Part shown: in pieces, positions 15,165-23,507 of the stretch
Numbering within the stretch: position 1 is the first letter of the stretch
Layout: every line of letters starts with the position of its first letter
NCBI GenBank assembly: GCA_903858385.1
Contig: CAIOIN010000110.1
Coordinates: 1 to 26,541, forward strand
Length of the DNA: 26,541 bases
Source: an uncultured Microcaldota archaeon
Lineage (GTDB): Archaea; Micrarchaeota; Micrarchaeia; Micrarchaeales; Micrarchaeaceae
Direction of reading: 5' to 3'
Notes under the pieces: model-generated
What the model was told of the DNA's origin: nothing
What the model saw: only the letters and a program-made list of their open reading frames with translations
Databases searched by the model: none
Program-made: the position numbers and the translations under genes

Positions 15165-17603
15165 TTACAAAGCCGCTGCCGGGGGCACGGCGGTGGATTT
15201 GCCCATTGCCTGCGCGTCGACGACCTTGACCTTCTGATCAAGTCGCATCAGCCTTACCCCGCTGGCGCCCCTGCCGGTGACGCGGACGTTCGATGCCGGG
15301 AATATTATCGAAAGCCCTTTTGAGTTTATCATGAGTATGTTGTCATCGTTAGCGGCGGTGAGCAGCTTTACAACTGCGCCAGTCTTGTCCTTCACCTTCA
15401 GGTTTATCACCCCCTTGCCGCCCCTTTTCTGGAGCCTGTACTTGTTGACCGGAGTTGCCTTGCCATAGCCTTTCTCTGTTACGGTAACGATCAGGTCGTC
15501 GGGCATCACTGCAGCCATCTTTACGACAGAATCGTTCGCGTTGAGCTTTATGCCGCGTATCCCATGAGCTTCCCTGCCCATCGGCCTTATGTCGGTCTCC
15601 TTGAATCTCAACGATTTGCCCATCACTGTACCAATGAACAACTCGTTGGTGCCGCTTGACAGACAGACTCCAGCGAGCTCGTCGCCCTGGAAGAGGGGTA
15701 TTGCCCTTATCCCGTTCGCCCTTGGCTTGGAGAACCGTTCTGCTTTGACGCGCTTGACCCTGCCTTTTGTCGTCATAAAGTTCAGATAGGTATCAGAGAA
15801 TATCCTCGTGTTGACGACATCGCGTATGCGCTCGCCTTCAGACAGCTTGACGAGATTGACCAGCGCCTTGCCCATGCCGTACCTGCTCTCTTCAGGCACC
15901 ATGTAGGCCTTGAGCCAGTAGGCCCTGCCCTTGTTCGACAGCAGGAACAGGTAATCCTTCAGCTTGCACGAGATTATCTGTCTTACGAAGTCGCCCTCCT
16001 TGAGCTCTATCGCTATTATGCCCTTGCCTCCGCGTTCCTGCTCGCGGTACACCTTCGTCGGCATGCGCTTGATGTAGCCGTTGTTTGTAAGTATGACAGT
16101 GGATTCGTCGTCGGGTATCACCTCTTCTCTGGTGAATTCCTGCAATGGGGCATTGTAGTCGATTATCGTCTTCCTCGGCTTCCCGTACAGCTTCTTTATC
16201 TCAAGGGTCTCGTCCTTGATGATCTGGTAAACGCGCTTGTCATCGGAGAGTATCTGCTTGAAGAAGTCTATGCTCTTTACCAGCTCCGCTTTTTCGCTCT
16301 GCAGCGATTCCAGCTCAAGTGAGGTCAGCCTGCTTAGCTTCATATCAAGAACGGCGTTCGACTGCTTCTCGCTGAGTTCGTACTTGCTCATCAATGCAGC
16401 CCTTGCCTCCTTCGTATCCTTGCTCTTCTTTATCAGCAATATTATCTCGTCTATCCGGCTGACTGCGATCAGAAGGCCGTCGACAATGTGCAGCCGGTCT
16501 GAAGCGACACGCAGGTCGTAGTTGCTCCTTGCCTTTATCACGCCAATCCTGTGGTCAACGAACACCTTGATGAACTGCTTTATGTTGAACGTCAACAGCT
16601 CCTTACCGAGAACCGCTATGTTCATGACCGGCAGCGATATCTGAAGCTTGGTGTGCGCATACAGCTGGCTTAGCAGGACTGCCTTGTCCGCATCGTTCTT
16701 GAGCTCTATGACCACTCTTATGCCCTCCTTGCCGCTCTCGTCACGAAGATCGGCTATGCCGGTTATTCGTTTGTTTCTCACGAGGTTGGCTATCTCTTCC
16801 ACCATCGTGGCCTTGTTTACCGTGTAAGGGACTTCTGTGATTATTATCGCAACTCTGTTGCCGATCTTCTCTTCGGTAGTCTTGCCCCTTATGATTACAG
16901 ACCCGCGCCCGTACTTGTAGGACATCTCAAGCGCATTGTTGTGGAACACCGAGCCGCCGGTCGGGAAATCCGGCCCTTGGATGTGGGTCATGATCTCTTC
17001 TATGGTGATCTCAGGGTTCGCCAGATATGCTACGACCGCATCGCTGAGCTCCGACAGGTTATGGGGCAGTATGTTTGTTGCAACGCCTACCGCTATTCCC
17101 GAAGCCCCGTTGAGGAGCAGAGTCGGTAATTTTGTTGGCAATAGGAGCGGCTCCGTTTCGGTGTTATCGAAGTTCGGACCGAATGGGACTGATTCCTTTT
17201 CTATGTCAGCGAGCATCTCTTCGGCTATCTTGCTCAGTCGCACTTCAGTGTAACGTTGAGCAGCAGCAGAATCCCCGTCGATGGATCCCATGTTGCCCTG
17301 TCCTTCTACAAGCGTATGGTTCATCGAGAAGTCCTGCGCCATCCTTACAATCGTCTCGTACACTGCAACGTCCCCATGCGGATGATATTTTCCTATAACG
17401 TCTCCGACTATCCTTGCGCTCTTCTTTGTCGGTTGGTTGTGCATGTTGTTGAGCTTGTACATCGCGTAGAGTATCCTTCTCTGCGCCGGCTTGAGGCCGT
17501 CCCTTGCGTCGGGCAGCGCTCTGCCTATTATTACGCTCATCGCGTAGTCGATGTAGCTCGACTGCATTTCATTCTCGATGGTTGTTTCCAGTGTTTCTGC
17601 CAT
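15165..17603 (-). CDS. gyrA: DNA gyrase subunit A
   Basis: At 812 residues this is full length. The catalytic tyrosine is Tyr118 in AAAQRYTEVRL. The winged-helix CAP region reads KYHPHGDVAVYETIVRMAQ, followed by the QGNMGS loop. The C-terminal beta-pinwheel starts with a GyrA-box-like motif, QERGGKG, near residue 520, and a second copy, QKRGGKG, lies near 720. These wrap DNA and mark gyrase, not topoisomerase IV. With GyrB it introduces negative supercoils using ATP. Position 79, which is Ser83 in E. coli, is Val; the position of Asp87 is Glu83. It begins 12 bp after gyrB on the same strand, as one operon. Archaeal gyrases are generally considered bacterial acquisitions. Confidence 0.96.
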   Translation of the reverse strand: MAETLETTIENEMQSSYIDYAMSVIIGRALPDARDGLKPAQRRILYAMYKLNNMHNQPTKKSARIVGDVIGKYHPHGDVAVYETIVRMAQDFSMNHTLVEGQGNMGSIDGDSAAAQRYTEVRLSKIAEEMLADIEKESVPFGPNFDNTETEPLLLPTKLPTLLLNGASGIAVGVATNILPHNLSELSDAVVAYLANPEITIEEIMTHIQGPDFPTGGSVFHNNALEMSYKYGRGSVIIRGKTTEEKIGNRVAIIITEVPYTVNKATMVEEIANLVRNKRITGIADLRDESGKEGIRVVIELKNDADKAVLLSQLYAHTKLQISLPVMNIAVLGKELLTFNIKQFIKVFVDHRIGVIKARSNYDLRVASDRLHIVDGLLIAVSRIDEIILLIKKSKDTKEARAALMSKYELSEKQSNAVLDMKLSRLTSLELESLQSEKAELVKSIDFFKQILSDDKRVYQIIKDETLEIKKLYGKPRKTIIDYNAPLQEFTREEVIPDDESTVILTNNGYIKRMPTKVYREQERGGKGIIAIELKEGDFVRQIISCKLKDYLFLLSNKGRAYWLKAYMVPEESRYGMGKALVNLVKLSEGERIRDVVNTRIFSDTYLNFMTTKGRVKRVKAERFSKPRANGIRAIPLFQGDELAGVCLSSGTNELFIGTVMGKSLRFKETDIRPMGREAHGIRGIKLNANDSVVKMAAVMPDDLIVTVTEKGYGKATPVNKYRLQKRGGKGVINLKVKDKTGAVVKLLTAANDDNILMINSKGLSIIFPASNVRVTGRGASGVRLMRLDQKVKVVDAQAMGKSTAVPPAAAL

Positions 17604-17615
17604 GCAAAATACCGA

Positions 17616-19529
17616 TCATACGTCAAGGAACGATACCTCCGTCGAATGCTCTTCCAGGAAGTGGCGCCTCTTCTCGACGTCGACACCCATGAGCACAGTG
17701 AATATCGCCTCTGCGAGCTGCGCATCCTTTATTGAAACTTTCTTGAGCACTCTGTTCGCCGGATTCATTGTGGTCTCCCAAAGCTGCTCCGGATTCATCT
17801 CTCCGAGACCCTTGTATCTTTGTATTGCCACCTTGGGGTCATTCTTCAGCTCGCCGGACAGCAATGCATCCGAATATATGTACCTTGATTCCTTACCCTT
17901 CGTAACCTTGTACAGGGGCGGTTGGGCTATGTATATGTTGCCCCGCTCTATGAGCGCTCGCATGTAGCGGTAGAAGAATGTGAGCAGCAGTGTCCTTATG
18001 TGACTGCCGTCGACGTCTGCATCCGTAAGTAGTATGACTTTCTTGTACCGGAGATTTTCCGGGTTGAATGTCTCCCGTATGCCCACACCGAAGGCGGTGA
18101 CCATCGAGTGCAGTTCTGCATTGTTGAATATCTTCTCGTCTGACGCCTTCTCAACGTTCAGTATCTTTCCCTTTAGCGGCAGAATGGCCTGGAACATCCT
18201 GTCCCTGCCCTGCTTGCTGGAGCCTGCCGCGCTCTCTCCTTCGACTATGAATATCTCCGATTTTTCCGGATCGCTTTCCGTGCAGTCCGACAGTTTGCCC
18301 GGCAGCAGAGGCCCTTCGAACAGGCTCTTCTTCCTGGCAAGCTCCCTGGCCCTTCTTGCGGACTCTCTTGCTTCGGCCGCACCCAGAACCTTTCTCATTA
18401 TGCCCATCGCGTCTGATGGGTTTTCTTCCATGTATTGCGACAGCGCAGCGTAAACCGCAGTGTCGACTATGCTCTTTATGCTCGGATTGCCCAGCTTCTC
18501 CTTTGTCTGGCCTTCGAACTCCGGGTTCTGCATCATTATCGAAAGAATTGCAACGAGTCCCTCCCTAGTGTCGTCGCCCTCTATCTCCGCCTTTTGCTTG
18601 CCCATCTTCTTAGAATTTTTCTGCATGTAGTTGGTGATCGACTTGGTAAGAGCGGAATGCAGGCCGGAAACGTGGGTTCCGCCTTCTGCGGTCCTTATGT
18701 TGTTAACGAACGACAGTACTTCCTCGCTGTATCCTTCGACGTATTGGATGCCGAGCTGCACTTTGGTTGCGCCGACCTCTTTTACTATCATTATCGGCTT
18801 TGTGAGCGGCACCTTGCTGCCGCGGACGAAGTCCAGGAAGTCCGGGATGCCCTTTTGTGAGACAAATGTTGCCTTGTTTTCTATCCCGGTTTCCCTGCAG
18901 TCGTCAAGGTCGATCTTTATCCCCTTGTTCAGGAATGCGAGCTGCCTAAGCCGCTCGATCAATTCCATCGAATCGAAGTTCTTCACGGAAAATATTGTAG
19001 TATCTGGCTTGAATTTGATCGTCGTTCCCGTGTCTGTTGCGGTTTCGTTGATTATCTTGAGTTCGCCTGCCGCTTCGCCCTGCTTGAATAGCTGCTGGTA
19101 CGTCTTTCCATTCCTTTTTATCGTGACTTCGGTGTACTCGGAAAGCGCATTGACAACGGTGAGACCCACCCCGTGAAGGCCTCCGGCAACTTGGTATATC
19201 TTGCTGTCGAACTTGGCGCCGGAATGCAGCGAGGTCATTATCACTTCGAGCGCTGGCTTGCCCTCCTTGTGCATCACGTCTACTGGTATTCCCCTGCCGT
19301 CATCGCTGATCTCAGCGACGTCGACGTCGTTGTCCTTTGTGAGCGTTATCTTGATGTTTTTGCAGTATCCTGCAAGCGATTCGTCTATCGCATTGTCAAG
19401 GACTTCATAAAGCAGATGGATGAAACCGCGGCTGCCAGTTGAACCCACGTACATTGCAGGCCTTTTCCGGACTCCTTGCGGGCCGGAAAGGACGATTATG
19501 TCCTCTGCATCGTACCTATTTTCAACCAT
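17616..19529 (-). CDS. gyrB: DNA gyrase subunit B
   Basis: This 637-residue ATPase subunit lacks the large insert seen in E. coli GyrB. The GHKL ATP-binding site shows YEVLDNAIDE, DDGRGIPV and GGLHGVGLTVVNALSE. The transducer region ends near the QTKEKLG motif. The TOPRIM domain has FIVEGESAAGSSKQGRDR, PLKGKILNVEKA, and the metal triad in DADVDGSHI; the tail contains YKGLGEMNPEQLWETTMNP. In the EGD motif the Asp (E. coli Asp426) is Glu. The start at the ATG of MVENRY was preferred over TTG at 19538. It is the first gene of the gyrB-gyrA operon, with a palindromic TATA-containing element about 45 bp upstream. Confidence 0.96.
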   Translation of the reverse strand: MVENRYDAEDIIVLSGPQGVRKRPAMYVGSTGSRGFIHLLYEVLDNAIDESLAGYCKNIKITLTKDNDVDVAEISDDGRGIPVDVMHKEGKPALEVIMTSLHSGAKFDSKIYQVAGGLHGVGLTVVNALSEYTEVTIKRNGKTYQQLFKQGEAAGELKIINETATDTGTTIKFKPDTTIFSVKNFDSMELIERLRQLAFLNKGIKIDLDDCRETGIENKATFVSQKGIPDFLDFVRGSKVPLTKPIMIVKEVGATKVQLGIQYVEGYSEEVLSFVNNIRTAEGGTHVSGLHSALTKSITNYMQKNSKKMGKQKAEIEGDDTREGLVAILSIMMQNPEFEGQTKEKLGNPSIKSIVDTAVYAALSQYMEENPSDAMGIMRKVLGAAEARESARRARELARKKSLFEGPLLPGKLSDCTESDPEKSEIFIVEGESAAGSSKQGRDRMFQAILPLKGKILNVEKASDEKIFNNAELHSMVTAFGVGIRETFNPENLRYKKVILLTDADVDGSHIRTLLLTFFYRYMRALIERGNIYIAQPPLYKVTKGKESRYIYSDALLSGELKNDPKVAIQRYKGLGEMNPEQLWETTMNPANRVLKKVSIKDAQLAEAIFTVLMGVDVEKRRHFLEEHSTEVSFLDV

Positions 19530-19562
19530 AAAAATCAATCCGAAACCGATCCGATATTGATA

Positions 19563-19583
19563 GGGATTTTAAGCTTAAAACCC
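19563..19583. promoter_or_regulatory. Palindromic AT element upstream of gyrB
   Basis: TTTTAAGCTTAAAA (19567-19580) is a perfect 14-bp palindrome flanked by GGG and CCC, with one extra A on the left arm. Read on the minus strand it contains TTTTAAG as a TATA-like box centred 44 bp before the gyrB ATG, giving a leader of about 18 nt. The symmetry suggests either a two-way promoter core or a dimeric repressor site covering the TATA box. Confidence 0.5.
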
Positions 19584-19640
19584 TTTCTGTATGACATGAA
19601 ATTAGCTGGTTTTATGATGATTTTTGGATGTTTGAAAGCA

Positions 19641-19648
19641 CTAAATAG
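19641..19648 (+). promoter_or_regulatory. Possible TATA box and leader of the HD hydrolase gene
   Basis: CTAAATAG is centred about 26 bp before AGGAGAG (19671-19677), a good Shine-Dalgarno site five bases ahead of the ATG at 19682. A short leader of about 11 nt would carry just this site. Confidence 0.4.
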
Positions 19649-19681
19649 GGATCGGGTACCAAATATGTTTAGGAGAGTTTG

Positions 19682-20266
19682 ATGGACAAGGATATTGATA
19701 AAATATTTGAGTTCATGCTTGCTGCTAACAAAACCAAGCAGATAAAGAGGACAGGATGGGTCAGAAACAGCGTTAAGAACCCTGAGCATGTGGGGGATCA
19801 CTGCTTCAGCACTGCACTTTTGTCCTATTTGATGGCCGATTATCTCAAGCTTGACAAGAATAAATGCCTTCTCATGGGATTGACGCATGATTTGAACGAA
19901 GTTATCACAGGAGACATAGCGTCACGCGCTACGCAGAAGCTCCAGAGGATAAACGACATTGAAAAGAGGGCTCTTGCGGATAGGAATACCGTAAAGGTGT
20001 TGTCCGTGCTCCCGAAAAGAAGCCGGACTGAGATTTTGGACGCGTGGAAAGAGCTCGGCGCCGGCAAGACCAGAGAGGCTAAATTGGTGAAACAGGTCGA
20101 CCAGCTCGACTACATACTGTTGCTGATGGATTATGCTAAGCAGTTCAGGAACAAGAGGAACATTGATGAATTCTTCCTGGTTGCAGGGAGGCGCATAAAC
20201 GCTCCTGAACTGGTTTATATGTACCAGAAAGTCAGGAAAGCACTTTACAAGAAGCAGAAAGCATAA
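19682..20266 (+). CDS. HD-domain phosphohydrolase (YfbR/HDDC2-like nucleotidase)
   Basis: This 194-residue helical protein has the HD-family metal ligands: His in NPEHVGDHCFSTALL (HxxxH spacing near residues 36-40), HD in LTHDLNEVITGDI near 68-77, and a distal Asp in KQVDQLDYILLLMDYA. The order H...HD...D and length match the YfbR/HDDC2 group, which dephosphorylate deoxynucleoside 5'-monophosphates. The exact substrate is inferred. The ATG at 19682 was chosen because AGGAGAG precedes it; a TTG one codon upstream is in frame. It is transcribed alone, divergent from gyrB, and its stop lies 2 bp from the 3' end of the convergent tRNA-Asn gene. The C-terminus is basic (KKQKA). Confidence 0.82.
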   Translation: MDKDIDKIFEFMLAANKTKQIKRTGWVRNSVKNPEHVGDHCFSTALLSYLMADYLKLDKNKCLLMGLTHDLNEVITGDIASRATQKLQRINDIEKRALADRNTVKVLSVLPKRSRTEILDAWKELGAGKTREAKLVKQVDQLDYILLLMDYAKQFRNKRNIDEFFLVAGRRINAPELVYMYQKVRKALYKKQKA

Positions 20267-20268
20267 GG

Positions 20269-20341
20269 CGCCTCGAGCAGGACTCGGACCTGCGACCTAT
20301 CGGTTAACAGCCGATCGCTCTACCTACTGAGCTATCGAGGC
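20269..20341 (-). tRNA. tRNA-Asn (anticodon GTT)
   Basis: On the minus strand a 73-nt cloverleaf folds fully: acceptor GCCTCGA with TCGAGGC, D arm GCTC...GAGC, anticodon stem ATCGG with CCGAT around loop CTGTTAA (anticodon GTT at plus 20306-20308), 5-nt variable loop, and T stem GCAGG with CCTGC around TCCGAGT. The discriminator base is G. The CCA end is not encoded (CCT follows). There is no intron. It begins 7 bp after the gatB stop with no TATA box in between, so it is probably cut from the gatCAB transcript. Confidence 0.97.
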
Positions 20342-20348
20342 ATTGTTG

Positions 20349-21755
20349 TTATTGTTTCTTTAGCATCTCTAATATCAGTGCTTTAATCTCTTTCGGGTCG
20401 GCCTGCTTCTTCGTCAGCGTCAGAACCTGGCCTATGAGGAACTGCAGAGACTCGGTTTTTCCCGATTTTATCTCTTCCACTGCCTTCTTGTTCTTGTCGA
20501 GCGCCTGCTTCACGGCAGACTCGATGTCCTTTTTCGACAGCTTCACTATGCTTTTCTTCGCGAGCTCTTTCGGCGATGTACCGGTGTCGACGTATTCCTT
20601 GATCAATTCCTTGGCATACCGCTCGGTTATTACATTGCTGTCTATTAGCTCGAGAAGCTCTACAAAGGTTTTGGGCTTTACCTTCGAGTCGTTTATGCGC
20701 TCGGACCTCCAGTTCAGGCTCTTCTGCAGCTCATTGGTCGTCCAATTTGCGACGACAATCGGATCCTTGTAAAGTTTGCAGCACTCTTCGTAGAAATCCG
20801 CGAGGTGTTTGTCCGTGTATATGAGGACGCTTGCGGTGTACTCGTTGAGCTTGTACTGCGATGTGAACCTTTTCACTCTCTGATCGGGCAGCTCGGGCAT
20901 CGACGACTTTATTTTTTCCACCCATGCCCTGTCGACCTTTATTATCGGCAGATCGGGATCAAACACGTAGCCGTAATCCTCCTCGTATTCCTTCTTCCTG
21001 AGGCCTTTCGTCGTGCCGGTTTCGGCATCGAAGTGCCTCACTTCCCTTTCTATCTTGACTTCCATTCTCGCCATGCCGGACTGCCTGATTATCTCGAAAT
21101 TGAGCGCCTTCTCCACGTTCTCGAATCCGGTTATGTTCTTCACTTCTATCCTTTCGCCACCGTTTATCGAGACGTTTGCATCTACCCTCAGCGACATCTC
21201 CTTGCTGGCATCGTAGACGTTGAGATGCTCGAGTATCGAAGAGAGTTTCTCAAGGAACTGCCTAGCCTGTTTTGGCGTGGTGAAATCCGGTTCCGTCACT
21301 ATCTCCATCAGCGGTATGCCAGAACGGTTGTAGTCTATGAGCACATACTCTGCTGAAGTGATGTCGCCGCCAACGTGAACAAGCTTCGCAGGGTCTTCCT
21401 CGATGTGTATCCTTCGTATCCTGATCTTCAGGTCCGGGAGATTCATGTAGCCTTCGCCGACAAGCGGCGATTCGTACTGCGAGATCTGGTAGTTCTTCGC
21501 GAGGTCTGGGTAGAAGTATATCTTCCTCGACATGAAGGACTCTTCTGGTATTCGGCACCCAAGTGCCAGGCCGGTCATTAGCGCGTAGTCTATGACCTTC
21601 TTGTTCAGCTTTGGCTTTGATCCCGGGAACCCGAGGCATATGGGGCAGGTGTTCTCGTTCGGCGCCTTGTTGCGGGTGTCGACGCTGTCGCTGCAGAAGA
21701 GCTTGCTCTCTGTGTTGAGTTGGACGTGAACCTCCAATCCTATCATTACGCTCAT
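20349..21755 (-). CDS. gatB: Asp/Glu-tRNA amidotransferase subunit B
   Basis: This 468-residue protein has the GatB N-terminal kinase-like domain, MSVMIGLEVHVQLNTESKLF, the CPICLGFPG segment, YYPDLAKNYQISQYE-like YFYPDLAKNYQ, the RIHIEEDPAKLVH block, and DYNRSGIPLMEIVTEPD. A helical middle domain and a C-terminal YqeY-type tRNA-binding domain complete it. GatB activates the misacylated amino acid with ATP and transfers ammonia from GatA. GatDE handles Gln-tRNA in archaea, so this enzyme most likely makes Asn-tRNA-Asn. Its ATG overlaps the gatA stop by 4 bp. The tRNA-Asn gene follows 7 bp after its stop. Confidence 0.95.
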   Translation of the reverse strand: MSVMIGLEVHVQLNTESKLFCSDSVDTRNKAPNENTCPICLGFPGSKPKLNKKVIDYALMTGLALGCRIPEESFMSRKIYFYPDLAKNYQISQYESPLVGEGYMNLPDLKIRIRRIHIEEDPAKLVHVGGDITSAEYVLIDYNRSGIPLMEIVTEPDFTTPKQARQFLEKLSSILEHLNVYDASKEMSLRVDANVSINGGERIEVKNITGFENVEKALNFEIIRQSGMARMEVKIEREVRHFDAETGTTKGLRKKEYEEDYGYVFDPDLPIIKVDRAWVEKIKSSMPELPDQRVKRFTSQYKLNEYTASVLIYTDKHLADFYEECCKLYKDPIVVANWTTNELQKSLNWRSERINDSKVKPKTFVELLELIDSNVITERYAKELIKEYVDTGTSPKELAKKSIVKLSKKDIESAVKQALDKNKKAVEEIKSGKTESLQFLIGQVLTLTKKQADPKEIKALILEMLKKQ

Positions 21756-23152
21756 GCTGAAACCTCGAATTTGTGCGCTATCTTTATCAGGTTGCCCTCC
21801 TTGAACTGGTCCGCGATTATCTGCATGCCGACAGGCAATCCGTCCACCTTTTCTACGGGCATTGATATGGTTGGCATGCCTGCCATGTTTGGCGCGGTTG
21901 TGAGTATGTCCATGTAATAGTTCTGCAGTGGCGTGAGGTTCTTGATGTCTGAGAATTTCGGCGGAACCACGGGCATTGATGGTGTTATCAGCGCGTCGTA
22001 TTTCTTGAAGGCCTGCTTGAACTCCTTTATTATGGTTGCCCTTATCCTAAGCGCCTTGAAGTAGTACTTGTCCCTGAAGCCGGCCATCCTCGCGAACGTT
22101 CCTAGTATGATTCTCCTTTTTGCCTCCTCGCCGAAGCCTTCGGTCCTGACTTTCGTGAAATATTCGTCGAAATTTCCCGTGATGTCTTTCTGGAGCCCGT
22201 ACCTTAGGCCGCAATACTTCGCGAGGTTCGTAGATGCCTCGCTCACCGCTATCAGATAGTATGATGGGATTGCGTACGGGGTAGATGGCAATGACATTTC
22301 CTCGCACTTTGCGCCCAGGGATTCCAGCAGTGCGGCCTTGTCCCTGACGTTCTTTGATATCCTTTTATCGACGCCCTCGGAGAAGTACTCCTTGGGCAGG
22401 CCGATCTTGACGCCCTTGAGGTCGGCGTTCAGGTATTTTGTGAAATCTTCGGTCGGGAGCTCGCTGCTTGTCGAATCAAGCGGATCGTGCCCGGCTATTA
22501 TTGAAAGCATCAGAGCGCAGTCATGGACGCGGTTGCCCAGTACGCCAATCTTGTCCATGCTGTTCGAGTAGTCAACCAAGCCGTATCTCGACACCCTGCC
22601 GTAGGTTGGCGTCAATCCTATCGTTCCGGTGAATGCTGCAGGTGCCGTTATGCTGCCTCCGGTCGATTCTGCTATCGCAACATGAGGGAAATCTGCCGCA
22701 GCGGTTATGCATCCTGCACCGCCGCTACTCCCCCCGCACGTCCTTTCTGCGTCAGACGGATTCTTGGGTATTGAGAGTTGAGTATTGACGGAGAAGGTTC
22801 CGAAGCCGAACTCGTCCTGTGCGGTCTTCCCGATTATGGTTGCTCCCTCGTTTTTTATCTTCTCGATGCAGGTGGCATCGAATGGGGGTATGTAGCCTTC
22901 GAGTATCTTTGAGCCTGCAGTAGTTTGAAGGCCTTTGGTGCAGATGTTGTCCTTGACCGAGACCGCAAGGCCGTAGAGCCTGCCCTTTGTCCTTGATGCC
23001 TCTGCCTTTTCGTTTATTGTTATGAATGGTGAATATTTCTTCTGTATTTCCTTCGATTTGGCTACCGCTTCCTTTATCGAGTCGGCTGCCGAAATGCTGC
23101 CTTCCCTTGCACCCCTCAAATACTCTTCAACGGAGAGTCTTTTTGCTGACAC
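21752..23152 (-). CDS. gatA: Asp/Glu-tRNA amidotransferase subunit A (glutaminase)
   Basis: This 466-residue amidase-family protein releases ammonia from glutamine for GatB. The Ser-cisSer-Lys triad is intact: Lys67 in VSVKDNIC, Ser143 in GGSSGG and Ser167 in TGGSI. The following block PTYGRVSRYGLVDYS is diagnostic of GatA. The loop usually written GSDTGGSIRQPA reads AESTGGSITAPA here, so the Asp and Arg are replaced; this is a mild divergence near the active site. The start is GTG at 23152, directly after the gatC stop (TAAGTG), and the stop overlaps gatB. Tight packing implies translation-coupled assembly of GatCAB. Confidence 0.95.
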   Translation of the reverse strand: MSAKRLSVEEYLRGAREGSISAADSIKEAVAKSKEIQKKYSPFITINEKAEASRTKGRLYGLAVSVKDNICTKGLQTTAGSKILEGYIPPFDATCIEKIKNEGATIIGKTAQDEFGFGTFSVNTQLSIPKNPSDAERTCGGSSGGAGCITAAADFPHVAIAESTGGSITAPAAFTGTIGLTPTYGRVSRYGLVDYSNSMDKIGVLGNRVHDCALMLSIIAGHDPLDSTSSELPTEDFTKYLNADLKGVKIGLPKEYFSEGVDKRISKNVRDKAALLESLGAKCEEMSLPSTPYAIPSYYLIAVSEASTNLAKYCGLRYGLQKDITGNFDEYFTKVRTEGFGEEAKRRIILGTFARMAGFRDKYYFKALRIRATIIKEFKQAFKKYDALITPSMPVVPPKFSDIKNLTPLQNYYMDILTTAPNMAGMPTISMPVEKVDGLPVGMQIIADQFKEGNLIKIAHKFEVSA

Positions 23153-23440
23153 TTAAACTATCCTTGGTCCCTTGAAATAGCCGTTTTCCTTGTGCTTCGA
23201 GTTGCCGAGCGGCTCCCAGTCGGTCTTCTTGGCCACGTCCTCGCGCCACACGTTCTCGACCGTTACCGAATGGAACGCGGGGCTTTCCTTCGATTCTATG
23301 CCGTCTATCTGCTTGAATGCTTCCAGAACGTCAGAAAGCTGCTTTGCGTACATATCCTTCTCCTTTTCGGTGAGTGTCAGCCTTGCGACTGCGCATATGC
23401 GGTCCATGAGTTTTTTGTCTATCTTCCAGTAATCGGCCAT
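23153..23440 (-). CDS. gatC: Asp/Glu-tRNA amidotransferase subunit C
   Basis: This 95-residue protein has the GatC layout: an N-terminal helical pair with ICAVARLTLTEKEKDMYAKQ and LSDVLEAFKQIDGI, then an extended segment VENVWREDVAKK and a C-terminal ENGYFKGPRIV matching the family's F-x-V-P-x-V ending. GatC wraps between GatA and GatB and stabilises the complex. It is first in gatC-gatA-gatB-tRNA-Asn, and its ATG at 23440 lies about 32 bp from the centre of a TATA element shared with aspS. Confidence 0.9.
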   Translation of the reverse strand: MADYWKIDKKLMDRICAVARLTLTEKEKDMYAKQLSDVLEAFKQIDGIESKESPAFHSVTVENVWREDVAKKTDWEPLGNSKHKENGYFKGPRIV

Positions 23441-23464
23441 TTGAACAATATTATTAAGGCAAGG

Positions 23465-23478
23465 ATGTTTTTAAACAT
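23465..23478. promoter_or_regulatory. Shared divergent promoter of gatCAB and aspS
   Basis: ATGTTTTTAAACAT is nearly palindromic and is the main TATA-like block in the 67-bp gap. Its centre is about 32 bp from the gatC ATG (minus) and about 36 bp from the aspS ATG (plus). Both transcripts would have very short leaders. AspS has AGGAGATGG just before its ATG. Confidence 0.6.
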
Positions 23479-23507
23479 TATTATCAAATCTAATAGGAGA
23501 TGGTCGA

